DNA of 64,000 bases from Flavobacterium geliluteum (GCF_017948595.1 NZ_JAGFBV010000005.1:62001-126000); one strand, 5' to 3'; counted from the first letter of the stretch, positions 45,381 to 53,915 are shown. The notes: generated by a model not told the origin, from the letters alone. Made by a program: numbers and translations.

Positions 45381-45407
45381 AAAACCTCTTCGAAAGAAGA
45401 GGTTTTT
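45381..45407. terminator. Bidirectional terminator between small ORF and tRNA-Leu
   Basis: Perfect 11-bp stem (AAAACCTCTTC / GAAGAGGTTTT) with a GAAA loop and T/A runs on both sides; serves the plus-strand small ORF and the minus-strand tRNA. Confidence 0.9.
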
Positions 45408-45408
45408 G

Positions 45409-45488
45409 TACCCGGAGCCGGAGTCGAACCGGCACGGTTTCCCACAGGTGTTTGAGACCAGCGCGTCTACCAATTCCGCCATCCGGGC
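45409..45488 (-). tRNA. tRNA-Leu(CAA)
   Basis: Reads GCCCGGATGGCGGAATTGGT at its 5' end, with T-loop GGTTCGACTCC. The anticodon loop is CTCAAAC, anticodon CAA (UUG codon). The long variable arm fits Leu. Acceptor strands GCCCGGA/TCCGGGT pair with one G-U; discriminator A73. CCA is not encoded. One mismatch (T-T) in the anticodon stem. Confidence 0.9.
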
Positions 45489-45658
45489 TTAGCAGACGAA
45501 AAAATAATCAAAAATTCAATTATTTTAACGCAATAGAATAAGTAATTATGATGTCATAATTGTGCTTATTCCTTTAACACGGTGCAAATGTAAAAAATAA
45601 AATTAAATGTGCTACTAAAAATACTTAAAATTTTCCTTTCAGTGTCCAATAAATTTTC

Positions 45659-45666
45659 TAAATTTG
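45659..45666 (+). promoter_or_regulatory. Bacteroidetes -7 element of prs
   Basis: TAAATTTG matches TAnnTTTG about 120 nt before prs, implying a ~110-nt leader (with CGTTAAAACG near its start). No clear -33 TTG was found at the normal distance. Confidence 0.5.
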
Positions 45667-45786
45667 CACCTCGTTAAAACGAAGCACACACAACTAACTA
45701 CACCCGAGGCGAATACAGCATTTGGCTAAGAAAAAAAATAAAGCCCGATTGTATGGAGCGCAGCGGAATAAAAACAACAAACTATA

Positions 45787-46728
45787 ATGTCGCACCTAGA
45801 ACCAGAAGCTAAAATTTTTGCTTGTTCAAAAAGTGTTTATCTAGCAGAAAAAATTGCAGAGCAATACGGAATTCCGTTAGGGAAAGTAACGATGTCAACG
45901 TACAGTGATGGAGAGTTTCAGCCATCGTATGAAGAATCAATAAGAGGATTACGCGTTTTTATCGTGTGTTCTACTTTTCCAACTGCAGATAATTTGATGG
46001 AATTGTTACTCATGATTGATGCTGCAAAACGTGCATCAGCAAGACATATTACGGCTGTTATGCCTTATTTTGGTTGGGCAAGACAGGACAGAAAAGACAA
46101 ACCAAGAGTTCCGATTGGAGCAAAATTAGTAGCTAATTTATTAGATGCTGCCGGAGCAACAAGAGTGATGACAATGGATTTGCACGCAGATCAAATTCAG
46201 GGGTTTTTCGAGAAACCAGTAGATCATTTATTTGCATCTACGATCTTTTTGCCTTACGTAGAAAGTTTAAAATTAGACAATTTGACCATTGCCTCTCCAG
46301 ATATGGGAGGTTCAAAAAGAGCTTATGCGTACTCTAAGTTTTTAGAATCAGATGTAGTAATCTGTTACAAACAAAGAAAAGCAGCCAACGTTATCGACAC
46401 CATGGAATTGATAGGTGAAGTAAAAGGTCGTAACGTAATATTAGTAGATGACATGATTGATACCGGCGGAACATTAGCAAAAGCGGCCGATTTAATGATC
46501 GAAAAAGGAGCATTGAGCGTAAGAGCAATTTGTACACACGCCATTTTATCTGGTGATGCTTACGAAAAAATAGAAAACTCAAAATTAAGTGAGTTAATCG
46601 TAACCGATTCTATTCCGTTAAAGAAAGAATCAAATAAAATCAGAGTAGTGAGTTGTGCACCTCTTTTTGCCGAAGTTATGCACATGGTGCACCACAACAA
46701 TTCCATCAGTGGAAAATTTATAATGTAG
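45787..46728 (+). CDS. prs: Ribose-phosphate pyrophosphokinase
   Basis: 313 residues; PRPP synthetase motifs: catalytic flexible loop ARQDRKDKPR, divalent-metal site DLHADQIQGFF, and the PRPP loop VDDMIDTGGT. It makes PRPP from ribose-5-P and ATP for purine, pyrimidine, His and Trp synthesis. Followed by rplY, the usual order in flavobacteria. Confidence 0.96.
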   Translation: MSHLEPEAKIFACSKSVYLAEKIAEQYGIPLGKVTMSTYSDGEFQPSYEESIRGLRVFIVCSTFPTADNLMELLLMIDAAKRASARHITAVMPYFGWARQDRKDKPRVPIGAKLVANLLDAAGATRVMTMDLHADQIQGFFEKPVDHLFASTIFLPYVESLKLDNLTIASPDMGGSKRAYAYSKFLESDVVICYKQRKAANVIDTMELIGEVKGRNVILVDDMIDTGGTLAKAADLMIEKGALSVRAICTHAILSGDAYEKIENSKLSELIVTDSIPLKKESNKIRVVSCAPLFAEVMHMVHHNNSISGKFIM

Positions 46729-46731
46729 TCA

Positions 46732-46757
46732 TTGCGAGGAACGAAGCAATCTCACTA
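46732..46757 (+). repeat. Short dispersed repeat between prs and rplY
   Basis: Contains GCGAGGAACGAAGCAATCTC, a widely dispersed intergenic repeat motif in many bacterial genomes, as I remember it. It lies directly after the prs stop. Confidence 0.5.
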
Positions 46758-46800
46758 CAATAAGAATTAGAATATTTATTAATAACTATATTTTTTTACA

Positions 46801-47412
46801 ATGAAATCGATTACAATTAAAGGATCAGAAAGAGAAAGCGTGGGCAAAGTGTCAACTAAAGCCTTACGTAATGCTGGACAGGTTCCTTGCGTATTATACG
46901 GAGGAAATCAAGCAGTACACTTCTCAGCAGACGCTGCAGCGTTCAAAAACTTGGTTTACACTCCAAACGCACACACAGTTGTGATTGAGCTTGGAAAAGG
47001 AAAATCATTCAATGCAATTTTGCAAGACATTCAAGTACACCCAGTATCTGACAGAATTTTACACATTGACTTCTTTCAATTATTTGATGACAAAGAAATC
47101 ACTATGGAAGTTCCTGTAAAAGTTGTTGGTACATCAAAAGGTGTTCTTGCAGGTGGTGTTTTACGTCTAAACACTCGTAAACTTAAAGTAAAAGCGTTAC
47201 CTAAAAATCTTCCTGATTTTGTTGAGGCTGACATTACTCCACTAGAAATGGGTAACAAATTATACGTTACTAAAGTGGGTACTCCAGATTACAAAGTAAT
47301 GCACCCAGAGAACACAGTTGTTGCTCAGGTAAGAATCTCTCGTGCTGCTATGAAAGCTGCTCAAGAAGCTGCAAAAGCTGCAAAAGCTCCTGCAAAAGGA
47401 AAGAAAAAATAA
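46801..47412 (+). CDS. rplY: Ribosomal protein L25/general stress protein Ctc
   Basis: 203 residues: L25 domain (~1-90, [20 protein letters not shown]) plus the C-terminal CTC domain, ending in an Ala/Lys-rich tail ([12 protein letters not shown]). It binds 5S rRNA. It lies 72 nt downstream of prs in one likely transcript. Confidence 0.93.
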   Translation: MKSITIKGSERESVGKVSTKALRNAGQVPCVLYGGNQAVHFSADAAAFKNLVYTPNAHTVVIELGKGKSFNAILQDIQVHPVSDRILHIDFFQLFDDKEITMEVPVKVVGTSKGVLAGGVLRLNTRKLKVKALPKNLPDFVEADITPLEMGNKLYVTKVGTPDYKVMHPENTVVAQVRISRAAMKAAQEAAKAAKAPAKGKKK

Positions 47413-47431
47413 TTTTTTTCAAATTTCAAAA

Positions 47432-47466
47432 CCAAAGCATCAATCGAAAGATTGGTGCTTTTTTGT
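47432..47466 (+). terminator. Intrinsic terminator after rplY
   Basis: AAGCATCAATC and GATTGGTGCTT pair around a GAAA loop, followed by six T, 20 nt past the rplY stop. Confidence 0.9.
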
Positions 47467-47926
47467 TTTAACGGTTCTGAGTTGCTAAGATGGTAAGGTT
47501 TTAAGCGAACTTTGCGTAAAATGCGCGCTTTGCGGTTAAGATTAGATTTTCTAATTTTTCAGGAGCAGAAACTTGAAGGTTTTTCAAGGCCTAAAGTTCC
47601 TGCTATCATTCCAATCTTTTTTATTGAAAAAACAATAAAAAAGGATTTTCCCTTCTATCAGGGCTAGCCAGAAGTTTAGTTTTTCATAAGACTCTAAACC
47701 GATAAGAAGCTAAGATTCTAAAGAAAAGACTTTGCGCAATCTCTGTTATCCAGAGGAACAAGGATCTTCGAAAGTACCTCGATAATCTGAAAAATTATTA
47801 CCAAACTTTAAATTCGCTCAGTCTGGCAAAATTGACAGCTAAAAAATCTGCTCAATCAGCCAAATCTGCGAGAAACTTTTTTAAAAAACCTTTGCGCTCT
47901 TTCAGGGTAAAAAATAAACCAACCAA
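47467..47926. repeat. Intergenic region made of degenerate Flavobacterium repeats
   Basis: 460 nt without a gene. The best-defined part is 47561-47670: GGAGCAGAAACTT, a short hairpin, then an A/T hairpin (AATCTTTTTTATTG ... AATAAAAAAGGATT, 47613-47646) flanked by CCTGCTATCATTCC and CTATCAGGGCTAG. This matches, from memory, a palindromic intergenic element recurrent in flavobacteria. The rest shows scraps of CTTTGCG-type and AATCTGCGAGAAAC-type repeats. Confidence 0.5.
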
Positions 47927-47957
47927 TTGCCACATTCTCTAATTAATCTTACTTTTG
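47925..47957 (+). promoter_or_regulatory. Promoter of pth
   Basis: -33 TTG (47925-47927) and -7 TACTTTTG (47950-47957) spaced 22 nt. The start site would fall at or just before the ATG at 47963. Confidence 0.6.
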
Positions 47958-47962
47958 CACAC

Positions 47963-48637
47963 ATGATAAAATGGATCGAAAAACTGTTTTCATCAACACC
48001 AAAAGAAGGGAACACAGACAATATGAAACCGGAGGTTCACGAACACCAAAAAAACAATATAGAAGACGTGAGTAAAAAATATTTAATCGTAGGTTTAGGC
48101 AATATAGGAGCCGAATACGTTAATACACGACACAACATCGGATTTAAAGTCCTCGATTTTTTAGCCAAAAAAGAAAGCCTTTCTTTCGAAACTGCAAAAT
48201 TAGGAGCGATGGCCGAATACAAATTCAAAGGCAGAACTTTTTTCCTGCTAAAGCCCAATACCTACATGAACCTCAGTGGTAAAGCGGTAAAATACTGGAT
48301 GGACAAAGAAAACATTCCGTTAGAGAATATTTTGGTCATTACAGACGATCTAAATCTTTCTTTCGGAACCATACGCATCAAACCAAAGGGCAGCGACGGA
48401 GGCCATAACGGACTTAAAAACATCAATTTAGTTTTAAATACGCAACAATATACTCGTTTTAGGTTTGGCATCAGCGATCAGTTCAAAAAAGGTCAGCAAG
48501 TCGATTATGTTTTGGGCGATTGGGATGAGGAAGAAAAAGCTAAATTACCGGAACGCCTGGAAGTCGCATCAGAAATTATCAAATCTTTTGGCACGGCTGG
48601 ACTAGAAAATACCATGACTACTTTTAACGGAAAATAG
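47963..48637 (+). CDS. pth: Peptidyl-tRNA hydrolase
   Basis: 224 residues if started at 47963 (MIKWIEKLF). Enzyme core begins at KKYLIVGLGNIGAEYVNTRH (catalytic His in TRHN) and includes the TYMNLSG segment and DDLNLSFGTIRIKPKGSDGGHNGLKNI-type block near 120-150. It recycles peptidyl-tRNA. The ~36-residue N-terminal extension ends at another possible start, 48023, with a better purine-rich upstream sequence. The promoter position favours 47963 or a later start. Confidence 0.92.
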   Translation: MIKWIEKLFSSTPKEGNTDNMKPEVHEHQKNNIEDVSKKYLIVGLGNIGAEYVNTRHNIGFKVLDFLAKKESLSFETAKLGAMAEYKFKGRTFFLLKPNTYMNLSGKAVKYWMDKENIPLENILVITDDLNLSFGTIRIKPKGSDGGHNGLKNINLVLNTQQYTRFRFGISDQFKKGQQVDYVLGDWDEEEKAKLPERLEVASEIIKSFGTAGLENTMTTFNGK

Positions 48638-48776
48638 CGATTTACAACTATTTAACTGATAAAAAAGCAAATTATCAAAGAATTTAATTCAATTATAACA
48701 AAATACTATTTCTTATTCCAAAGTTAAATGATTAAATTTGGGATAAATTATTATAAATCATAAAATCACAAATATC

Positions 48777-49385
48777 ATGGCTTTTGAATTACCACAATTA
48801 CCCTATGCATATGATGCATTAGAACCACATATTGATGCTCGTACAATGGAAATTCACCATTCAAAACATCATAATGCATACACAACAAATTTAAATGCTG
48901 CCATTGCAGGAACAGATTTAGAAGGAAAAACAATCGAGAATATTTTAATTAATTTGGATAAAGCTAATGCTGCCGTTCGTAACAATGGTGGAGGTTTTTA
49001 CAATCACAATTTGTTCTGGACAGTAATGGCTCCGGATGGAGGTGGTTTGCCAACAGGTGATTTATTGACTGCAATCGAGTCTTCTTTTGGAACTTTTGAA
49101 GAGTTTAAAGCAAAATTTGCTAAAGCAGGTGCTACACAATTTGGTTCAGGATGGGCTTGGTTATGTGTGCACAAAGGTGGAAAATTAGACGTTTGTGGAA
49201 CTCCAAATCAAGATAATCCATTGATGCCGGAAGTAGGATGTGGCGGAACTCCAATTTTAGGAATGGATGTTTGGGAGCACGCTTATTATTTAAATTACCA
49301 AAACAGAAGACCTGATTATATCGAAGCTTTCTTCAATGTAATCAACTGGACAGAAGTAGCGAGAAGATTTGCTTTAGAAAAATAA
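48777..49385 (+). CDS. Superoxide dismutase (Fe/Mn)
   Basis: 202 residues of the Fe/Mn-SOD family: first metal His27 ([11 protein letters not shown]), second in [13 protein letters not shown], and the Asp/His pair in [18 protein letters not shown]. It dismutates superoxide in the cytoplasm. Monocistronic, with a terminator after it; metal preference is not resolved. Confidence 0.93.
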   Translation: MAFELPQLPYAYDALEPHIDARTMEIHHSKHHNAYTTNLNAAIAGTDLEGKTIENILINLDKANAAVRNNGGGFYNHNLFWTVMAPDGGGLPTGDLLTAIESSFGTFEEFKAKFAKAGATQFGSGWAWLCVHKGGKLDVCGTPNQDNPLMPEVGCGGTPILGMDVWEHAYYLNYQNRRPDYIEAFFNVINWTEVARRFALEK

Positions 49386-49402
49386 TCTTTTTTCAAATAC
49401 GT

Positions 49403-49441
49403 AAAAACCCGATTAATTCCTTGCGAATCAATCGGGTTTTT
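49403..49441 (+). terminator. Intrinsic terminator after sod
   Basis: AAAACCCGATTAATTC pairs with GAATCAATCGGGTTTT around a short loop, then a T-run. Confidence 0.9.
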
Positions 49442-49450
49442 TATTTGATT

Positions 49451-49639
49451 GTCTCGCCCTGAAAAAGGTTGACTATAATTGAGCTAATTATGTCTACAGA
49501 AAGAAAAGATTTAAAAAAGTCATTACTTTTCCGTATTCGTTTATCAGATTGTAAAAAATAAAAAGTTGGTTGAATTTTTGATGTATTAAAAAAAGAAGCA
49601 TTTTTTAATGCTACAGGAAGGCTCTGGAAAAAATGAGGT
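49451..49639. other. Gene-free stretch with possible insertion-sequence remnant
   Basis: Contains CCCTGAAAAAGGTTGACTAT followed by a 23-codon frame opening MSTERKDLKKSLLF at 49490, stopped after SDCKK. This resembles the terminal sequence plus N-terminus of an IS transposase seen in flavobacteria, but it is too short to assign. Nothing else is recognised. Confidence 0.25.
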
Positions 49640-49653
49640 GACTTTATTCCAAT

Positions 49654-49722
49654 AAAAAAGGCGAATTTCTTCGCCTTTTTTGCCCCAAATCTACCATAAA
49701 CTTAACCTACTAATGTTATGGT
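49654..49722 (-). ncRNA. Candidate small RNA, copy 1
   Basis: Minus-strand RNA of ~69 nt: 5' hairpin CCATAA/TTATGG with loop CATTAGTAGGTTAAG, single-stranded TAGATTTGGGGC, then terminator stem GGCGAA/TTCGCC followed by a T-run. Promoter on the same strand: TTTG (49755-49758), 20-nt spacer, TACATTTA (49727-49734). No ORF. Function unknown. Confidence 0.7.
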
Positions 49723-49839
49723 TTAGTAAATGTATACTAGTGTGTTTTTTATTCCAAATATATTAGATTAACTACCAATAAAATCGACAAAACACGTAAT
49801 TTCTTACTTTGAAAAGTGTTTATGTGACTTTATTCCAAT

Positions 49840-49910
49840 AAAAAAGGCGAAATTTCTTTCGCCTTTTTTGCCCCAAATCTACCATATACTTAACCTACTA
49901 ATGTTATGGT
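49840..49910 (-). ncRNA. Candidate small RNA, copy 2
   Basis: Same layout as copy 1. Terminator stem GGCGAAA/TTTCGCC is 1 bp longer. The 5' stem is CCATA/TATGG because of one substitution. Promoter TTTG (49943-49946), 20-nt spacer, TACTTTTA (49915-49922). The body CATTAGTAGGTTAAG is unchanged. Confidence 0.7.
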
Positions 49911-50025
49911 TTAGTAAAAGTATAGTAGTTATTTCTTTGTTTCAAATATTTCTGTTGAATAACCCATAAAATCGATAAAATGCGTAATTTCTTATTTTTA
50001 AGGTTTTTTTTGACTTTATTCCAAT

Positions 50026-50097
50026 AAAAAAGGTGGAATTGCTTCCACCCTTTTTGCCCCAAATCTACCATAAACTTAACCTACTAATGTTATGGTT
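50026..50097 (-). ncRNA. Candidate small RNA, copy 3
   Basis: Same layout; terminator stem GGTGGAA/TTCCACC, different sequence but fully paired. The promoter is the best match to consensus: TTTG (50129-50132), 20-nt spacer, TACTTTTG (50101-50108). It lies ~65 nt past the purF stop on the same strand, so read-through from purF could also reach it. Confidence 0.72.
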
Positions 50098-50196
50098 TTT
50101 CAAAAGTATTATAGACGAGAGATTTTCCCAAACATATAAGACAAACTACACAAAAAACCGATTAAGTGCACGATTTAACCTTTTGTTAGCATTTCT

Positions 50197-52095
50197 TTAA
50201 TACGCTCTAGCATCTTTTCCTTCATAGAAATTCATAAAAGCTCGGTTTACAACCCTGTTTCCACCTGGTGTTGGATAATCTCCTGTAAAATACCAGTCAC
50301 CCAGGTTTTTAGGACAGGCGATATGTAAATCTTCTACTTTTTGGAAAATAATTTTAACTTCTGCATTAATTTCCGGCGAACTTAACATTTCCGCAATTTT
50401 ATCCGAAACCTCTTCAGGTGTAAATTGATCGTAAATGGCAGTTACATAGTTTACAACATCTTTGTCATTGTAGTTTTCTTGCGCTTTACATTTTGCATAG
50501 ACTTCGTCTACTATATGATATAAGTTTCGCTCCTTTAATAAAGCCAATGCAGCTCTAAAAGCGACTAAACCTTCTAGTTTTGCCATATCAATTCCGTAAC
50601 AATCTGGATAGCGTATTTGTGGTGCCGATGAAACAATGACGATACGTTTGGGTTTCAAACGATCCATCATTTTGATGATACTCATCTTTAAAGTGGTTCC
50701 TCTTACAATACTATCATCAATAATAACCAGGTTATCGGTTGGTTTGATCACGCCGTATGTAACGTCATAAACGTGAGCGACCAAGTCGTCTCTACTGCTA
50801 TCTTCTGTAATAAACGTTCTTAATTTGGCGTCTTTAATAGCGACTTTCTCCGTACGAATTTTTACGGCCAATAATTCCTGTAGTGTTTCGGCGGTAAGTG
50901 TACTTCTGTTGTCTAAAATATAATTGTTTTTTCTTTGATTTAAAAAATCCTGAGCCGCTTCTATCAAACCATAGAATGAAGTTTCGGCGGTGTTTGGGAT
51001 ATATGAAAAAACAGTATTGTCTGTATCGTTATCAATTGATTTAAGAACGGCCGGAAGAATTAATTTGCCTAAATTTTTACGTTCCTGATAAATTTCTGCA
51101 TCGCTTCCTCTTGAGAAATAAATTCGCTCAAAAGAACAGGCTTTTTTAACGGTTGGTTCCAAAATCTGATTCATCGAAACTTTTCCGTTTTTCTTAATGA
51201 TTAAAGCATTTCCTGGTTCGATTTCCTGAACTTTTTCAAAAGGAACATTAAAAACAGTTTGTATAACAGGTCTTTCTGAGGCCACAACCACTACTTCATC
51301 ATCTTGGTAGAAATAAGCAGGACGAATCCCGGCTGGGTCTCTAAATACAAATGCATCGCCATGACCTAATAATCCGGCCATTGCATAACCTCCGTCTAAA
51401 TTTTTAGCCGAGCGTGTCAGTATTTTAGCAAGATCCAAACGTTCTGCAATTACCGGAGAAGCTTCTCTTTTAGAATAACCTTCAGCTTTGCAGTCCTGGT
51501 AAAGCTGCATCACTTCTTTGTCCAAAAAGTGACCTATTTTTTCCATAACCGTAACAGTATCGGCCATTTCTTTTGGATGCTGTCCCAGTTCAACTAAATT
51601 TTCGAAAAGCTCTTTAACATTGGTCATGTTGAAGTTACCGGCCAAAATCAAATTACGATGCATCCAGTTGCTCTGACGTAAAAAAGGATGTACACTTTCG
51701 ATGCTGTTTTTTCCGAAAGTTCCGTAACGAACGTGTCCTAAAAATAATTCTCCTATATAAGGAATATTGGCTTTTTGTTTTGCTACATCATTGGCGTATT
51801 CAGGATGAGAAGTCATTTCTTCATTGATGCGCTCGTTGATTTGTTTGAAAACATCCTGTATGGGTTGCGCGTGATTAGAACGCACTCTGCTAATGTAGCG
51901 TTCGCCCGGTTCCACATCTAATTTGATACTGGCAAAACCAGCGCCATCTTGGCCACGGTTGTGTTGCTTCTCCATCATAAGATACATTTTTTGTATCCCA
52001 TAAAAAGCAGTTCCGTATTTTTCTTTGTAATATTCAAGCGGTTTAAGAAGTCTAACTAAAGCTATACCACATTCGTGTTTTAAAGCGTCGCTCAT
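50197..52095 (-). CDS. purF: Amidophosphoribosyltransferase-type protein (PurF-like)
   Basis: 632 residues, longer than E. coli PurF (~505). The N-terminal Ntn glutaminase has Cys9 (KHECGIALV) after a short propeptide, and FLGHVRYGTFGKNS. The PRPP-binding loop is VIIDDSIVRGTT. It makes phosphoribosylamine from PRPP and glutamine, the first purine step. The length, several inserts and an extra C-terminal ~100 residues are features of a Bacteroidetes-type version. It follows a PfkB kinase gene by 78 nt, with a terminator between. Confidence 0.85.
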   Translation of the reverse strand: MSDALKHECGIALVRLLKPLEYYKEKYGTAFYGIQKMYLMMEKQHNRGQDGAGFASIKLDVEPGERYISRVRSNHAQPIQDVFKQINERINEEMTSHPEYANDVAKQKANIPYIGELFLGHVRYGTFGKNSIESVHPFLRQSNWMHRNLILAGNFNMTNVKELFENLVELGQHPKEMADTVTVMEKIGHFLDKEVMQLYQDCKAEGYSKREASPVIAERLDLAKILTRSAKNLDGGYAMAGLLGHGDAFVFRDPAGIRPAYFYQDDEVVVVASERPVIQTVFNVPFEKVQEIEPGNALIIKKNGKVSMNQILEPTVKKACSFERIYFSRGSDAEIYQERKNLGKLILPAVLKSIDNDTDNTVFSYIPNTAETSFYGLIEAAQDFLNQRKNNYILDNRSTLTAETLQELLAVKIRTEKVAIKDAKLRTFITEDSSRDDLVAHVYDVTYGVIKPTDNLVIIDDSIVRGTTLKMSIIKMMDRLKPKRIVIVSSAPQIRYPDCYGIDMAKLEGLVAFRAALALLKERNLYHIVDEVYAKCKAQENYNDKDVVNYVTAIYDQFTPEEVSDKIAEMLSSPEINAEVKIIFQKVEDLHIACPKNLGDWYFTGDYPTPGGNRVVNRAFMNFYEGKDARAY

Positions 52096-52137
52096 TGTAT
52101 TTTGTATTTGTGTTGTTGTAAGTTGTGCGTTTTAACG

Positions 52138-52170
52138 TAATAAAAAAGCCCCGTGTTACGAGGCTTTAAG
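52138..52170 (-). terminator. Intrinsic terminator after PfkB kinase gene
   Basis: On the minus strand AAAGCCTCG and CGGGGCTTT pair (one G-T), followed by a T-run, between the kinase and purF. Confidence 0.8.
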
Positions 52171-52173
52171 GCA

Positions 52174-53097
52174 TTATATTTCTATGTCAAACTGAGTTAG
52201 CGACTTAAATTGTTGTAATCGAATTGCTACTTCAGCTTTGCTTAATGTTTCCATCCTTTCGGTTCCAAATTTCTCTACACAAAAGGAAGCTAAATTCGAA
52301 CCGTAAATAATTGCATTTTTCATGTTGCTAAAAGAGATATTCTCGCTTTGCGTAATAAATCCTGAAAAACCACCTGCAAAAGTATCTCCAGCTCCTGTTG
52401 GATCAAAGACTTCTTCTAGTGGTAAAGCTGGTGCAAAAAATACTTCTCTATTGTGAAATAAAAGTGCTCCATGCTCTCCTTTTTTAATCACTACATATTT
52501 TGGTCCCAAGTCCTGAATTTTAGCTGCCGCTTTTACCAATGAATATTCTCCTGAAAGTTGTCTTGCTTCCTCGTCATTGATCGTAATAACATCAACACGT
52601 TTGATTACCTCAAGTAATTCTGGTAAAGCACAATCCATCCAGAAATTCATCGTGTCCAGAACTACCAATTTTGGTTTTTTCTCCATCTGATCCAAAACAC
52701 TGCTTTGTACCAACGGATGCAAGTTTCCTAACATTACTACATCAGCATCCTTGAAGTTCTGAGGAACTTTTGGTTGAAAATCAGCCAAGACATTCAGTTC
52801 GGTTACTAAAGTGTCTCTGGAATTTAAATCGTTGTGATACAAACCGCTCCAAAAAAAGGTTTTGCCGCCTTTTACAATTTCGATACCCGAAATATCAATA
52901 TTTTTTGAAGTTAATAAGTCTAAATGTTCTTGAGGAAAATCGTCACCAACTACAGAAACAATAGCCGATTGTAAGTTAAAAAAGGATGCCGATAAACCAA
53001 TGTACGTTGCAGCACCACCTAAAATTTTATCTGTTTTTCCGAAAGGAGTTTCAATTGCGTCGAAAGCAACCGTTCCAACAATCAATAATTTATTCAT
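52174..53097 (-). CDS. PfkB-family carbohydrate/nucleoside kinase
   Basis: 307 residues. PfkB motifs: GGAATYIGLSAS (N-terminal substrate region) and DPTGAGDTFAGGF (catalytic Asp and anion hole). Such kinases phosphorylate ribose, adenosine or similar. Adjacent to purF and purine genes, a ribose or nucleoside substrate is plausible but not shown. It has its own promoter. Confidence 0.85.
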   Translation of the reverse strand: MNKLLIVGTVAFDAIETPFGKTDKILGGAATYIGLSASFFNLQSAIVSVVGDDFPQEHLDLLTSKNIDISGIEIVKGGKTFFWSGLYHNDLNSRDTLVTELNVLADFQPKVPQNFKDADVVMLGNLHPLVQSSVLDQMEKKPKLVVLDTMNFWMDCALPELLEVIKRVDVITINDEEARQLSGEYSLVKAAAKIQDLGPKYVVIKKGEHGALLFHNREVFFAPALPLEEVFDPTGAGDTFAGGFSGFITQSENISFSNMKNAIIYGSNLASFCVEKFGTERMETLSKAEVAIRLQQFKSLTQFDIEI

Positions 53098-53120
53098 TTT
53101 ATGAATTTCGAATTAGGGTG

Positions 53121-53151
53121 CAAAGATACTTCATAAGTTACAATATTGCAA
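53121..53151 (-). promoter_or_regulatory. Promoter of PfkB kinase gene
   Basis: Minus strand: TTG (53149-53151), 20-nt spacer, TATCTTTG (53121-53128), then GCACC. The leader to the ATG at 53097 is ~20 nt. The other ~290 nt of this gap, up to 53438, show no gene. Confidence 0.7.
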
Positions 53152-53438
53152 CGGTTTGGGGTCTCAAAATTTTCATAAAAAAACAATATCGCTTTTGGTG
53201 TCAAAATGATTGAAAATGAATGATTTGTTAGGCTTTTTTTCTTTAATCAAGAAACTTTTTTTTCTAAGAATAACTATAAAAAACATCCATTTACTTTACA
53301 TCGGATAGTTCTTTATCCTATTAATTTTTCTCTAACATATTTTCAAATTAAAATCAGGTAGAAATAGCCAAAAATGTGTTTAAATAGTTTCCGGAAAATG
53401 CAATCCCTAAAAATTTAGGAAACCGGCATTGTTGTATT

Positions 53439-53915
53439 TTATGATTTAGAGCCAATAGTTTCGTAATAAACATCAACAGAAAGCTTTGGTTGCAAAGATG
53501 CCATCACTGCCAATTCGTCGCAACGCTCGTTTTGAGGGTGATTATTGTGTCCTTTAATCCATTTAAAATCAACCTGATGTTTGCGATAAACAATCAAAAA
53601 ACGTTTCCATAGATCGGGATTTTTTTTGCCTGTAAAACCTTTTTTCTCCCAGCCAAAGACCCATTTTTTCAGCACAGAATCGACAACATACTTAGAATCA
53701 GAGATGACTAAAACCTTCATATTTAGATTTTTTAGCTTTTCTAAACCCACAATTACCGCCAATAATTCCATTCTATTATTAGTCGTCAGGCGAAAACCTT
53801 CATAGAATTCTTTTTTGTGAGGTGTTCCTACCAATTCGATCACGACCCCATAACCGCCGTTTCCGGGGTTTCCTTTTGCGGCACCATCCGTGTATATATG
53901 TATTTCGTGATTCAT
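53439..53915 (-). CDS. rnhA: Ribonuclease HI
   Basis: 158 residues with the four acidic active-site residues in IYTDGAAKGNPG, LLAVIVGLEKL, VISDSKYVVDS and NERCDELA. It degrades RNA in RNA-DNA hybrids. It follows purN after an 88-nt gap. Confidence 0.95.
   Translation of the reverse strand: MNHEIHIYTDGAAKGNPGNGGYGVVIELVGTPHKKEFYEGFRLTTNNRMELLAVIVGLEKLKNLNMKVLVISDSKYVVDSVLKKWVFGWEKKGFTGKKNPDLWKRFLIVYRKHQVDFKWIKGHNNHPQNERCDELAVMASLQPKLSVDVYYETIGSKS

Larger units (their letters stand above)
49639..50196 (-). repeat. Tandem array of three 186-bp units
   Basis: Units begin with TGACTTTATTCCAATAAAA at 49639, 49825 and 50011, an exact 186-nt period twice. The first ~95 nt of each are strongly conserved and the rest less so, although fragments such as ACGTAATTTCTTA and AAATCGA recur. 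Each unit is a self-contained small-RNA gene candidate on the minus strand. Confidence 0.85.

Noticed and set aside
45670..45786. Riboswitch in the prs leader
   Set aside because: The leader is ~115 nt with weak pairing and no match to a purine, PRPP or guanidine aptamer that I can recognise.
49490..49561. Small protein of 23 residues
   Set aside because: No support beyond an open frame; more likely an IS remnant.
49654..49869. Plus-strand terminators only
   Set aside because: The stems are symmetrical, but the conserved body and the TTTG-N20-TACnTTT boxes lie on the minus-strand side, and the units repeat with promoters.
49639..50196. CRISPR array
   Set aside because: The period is 186 nt, each unit has promoter and terminator, the repeats are not short and identical, and no cas genes are present.
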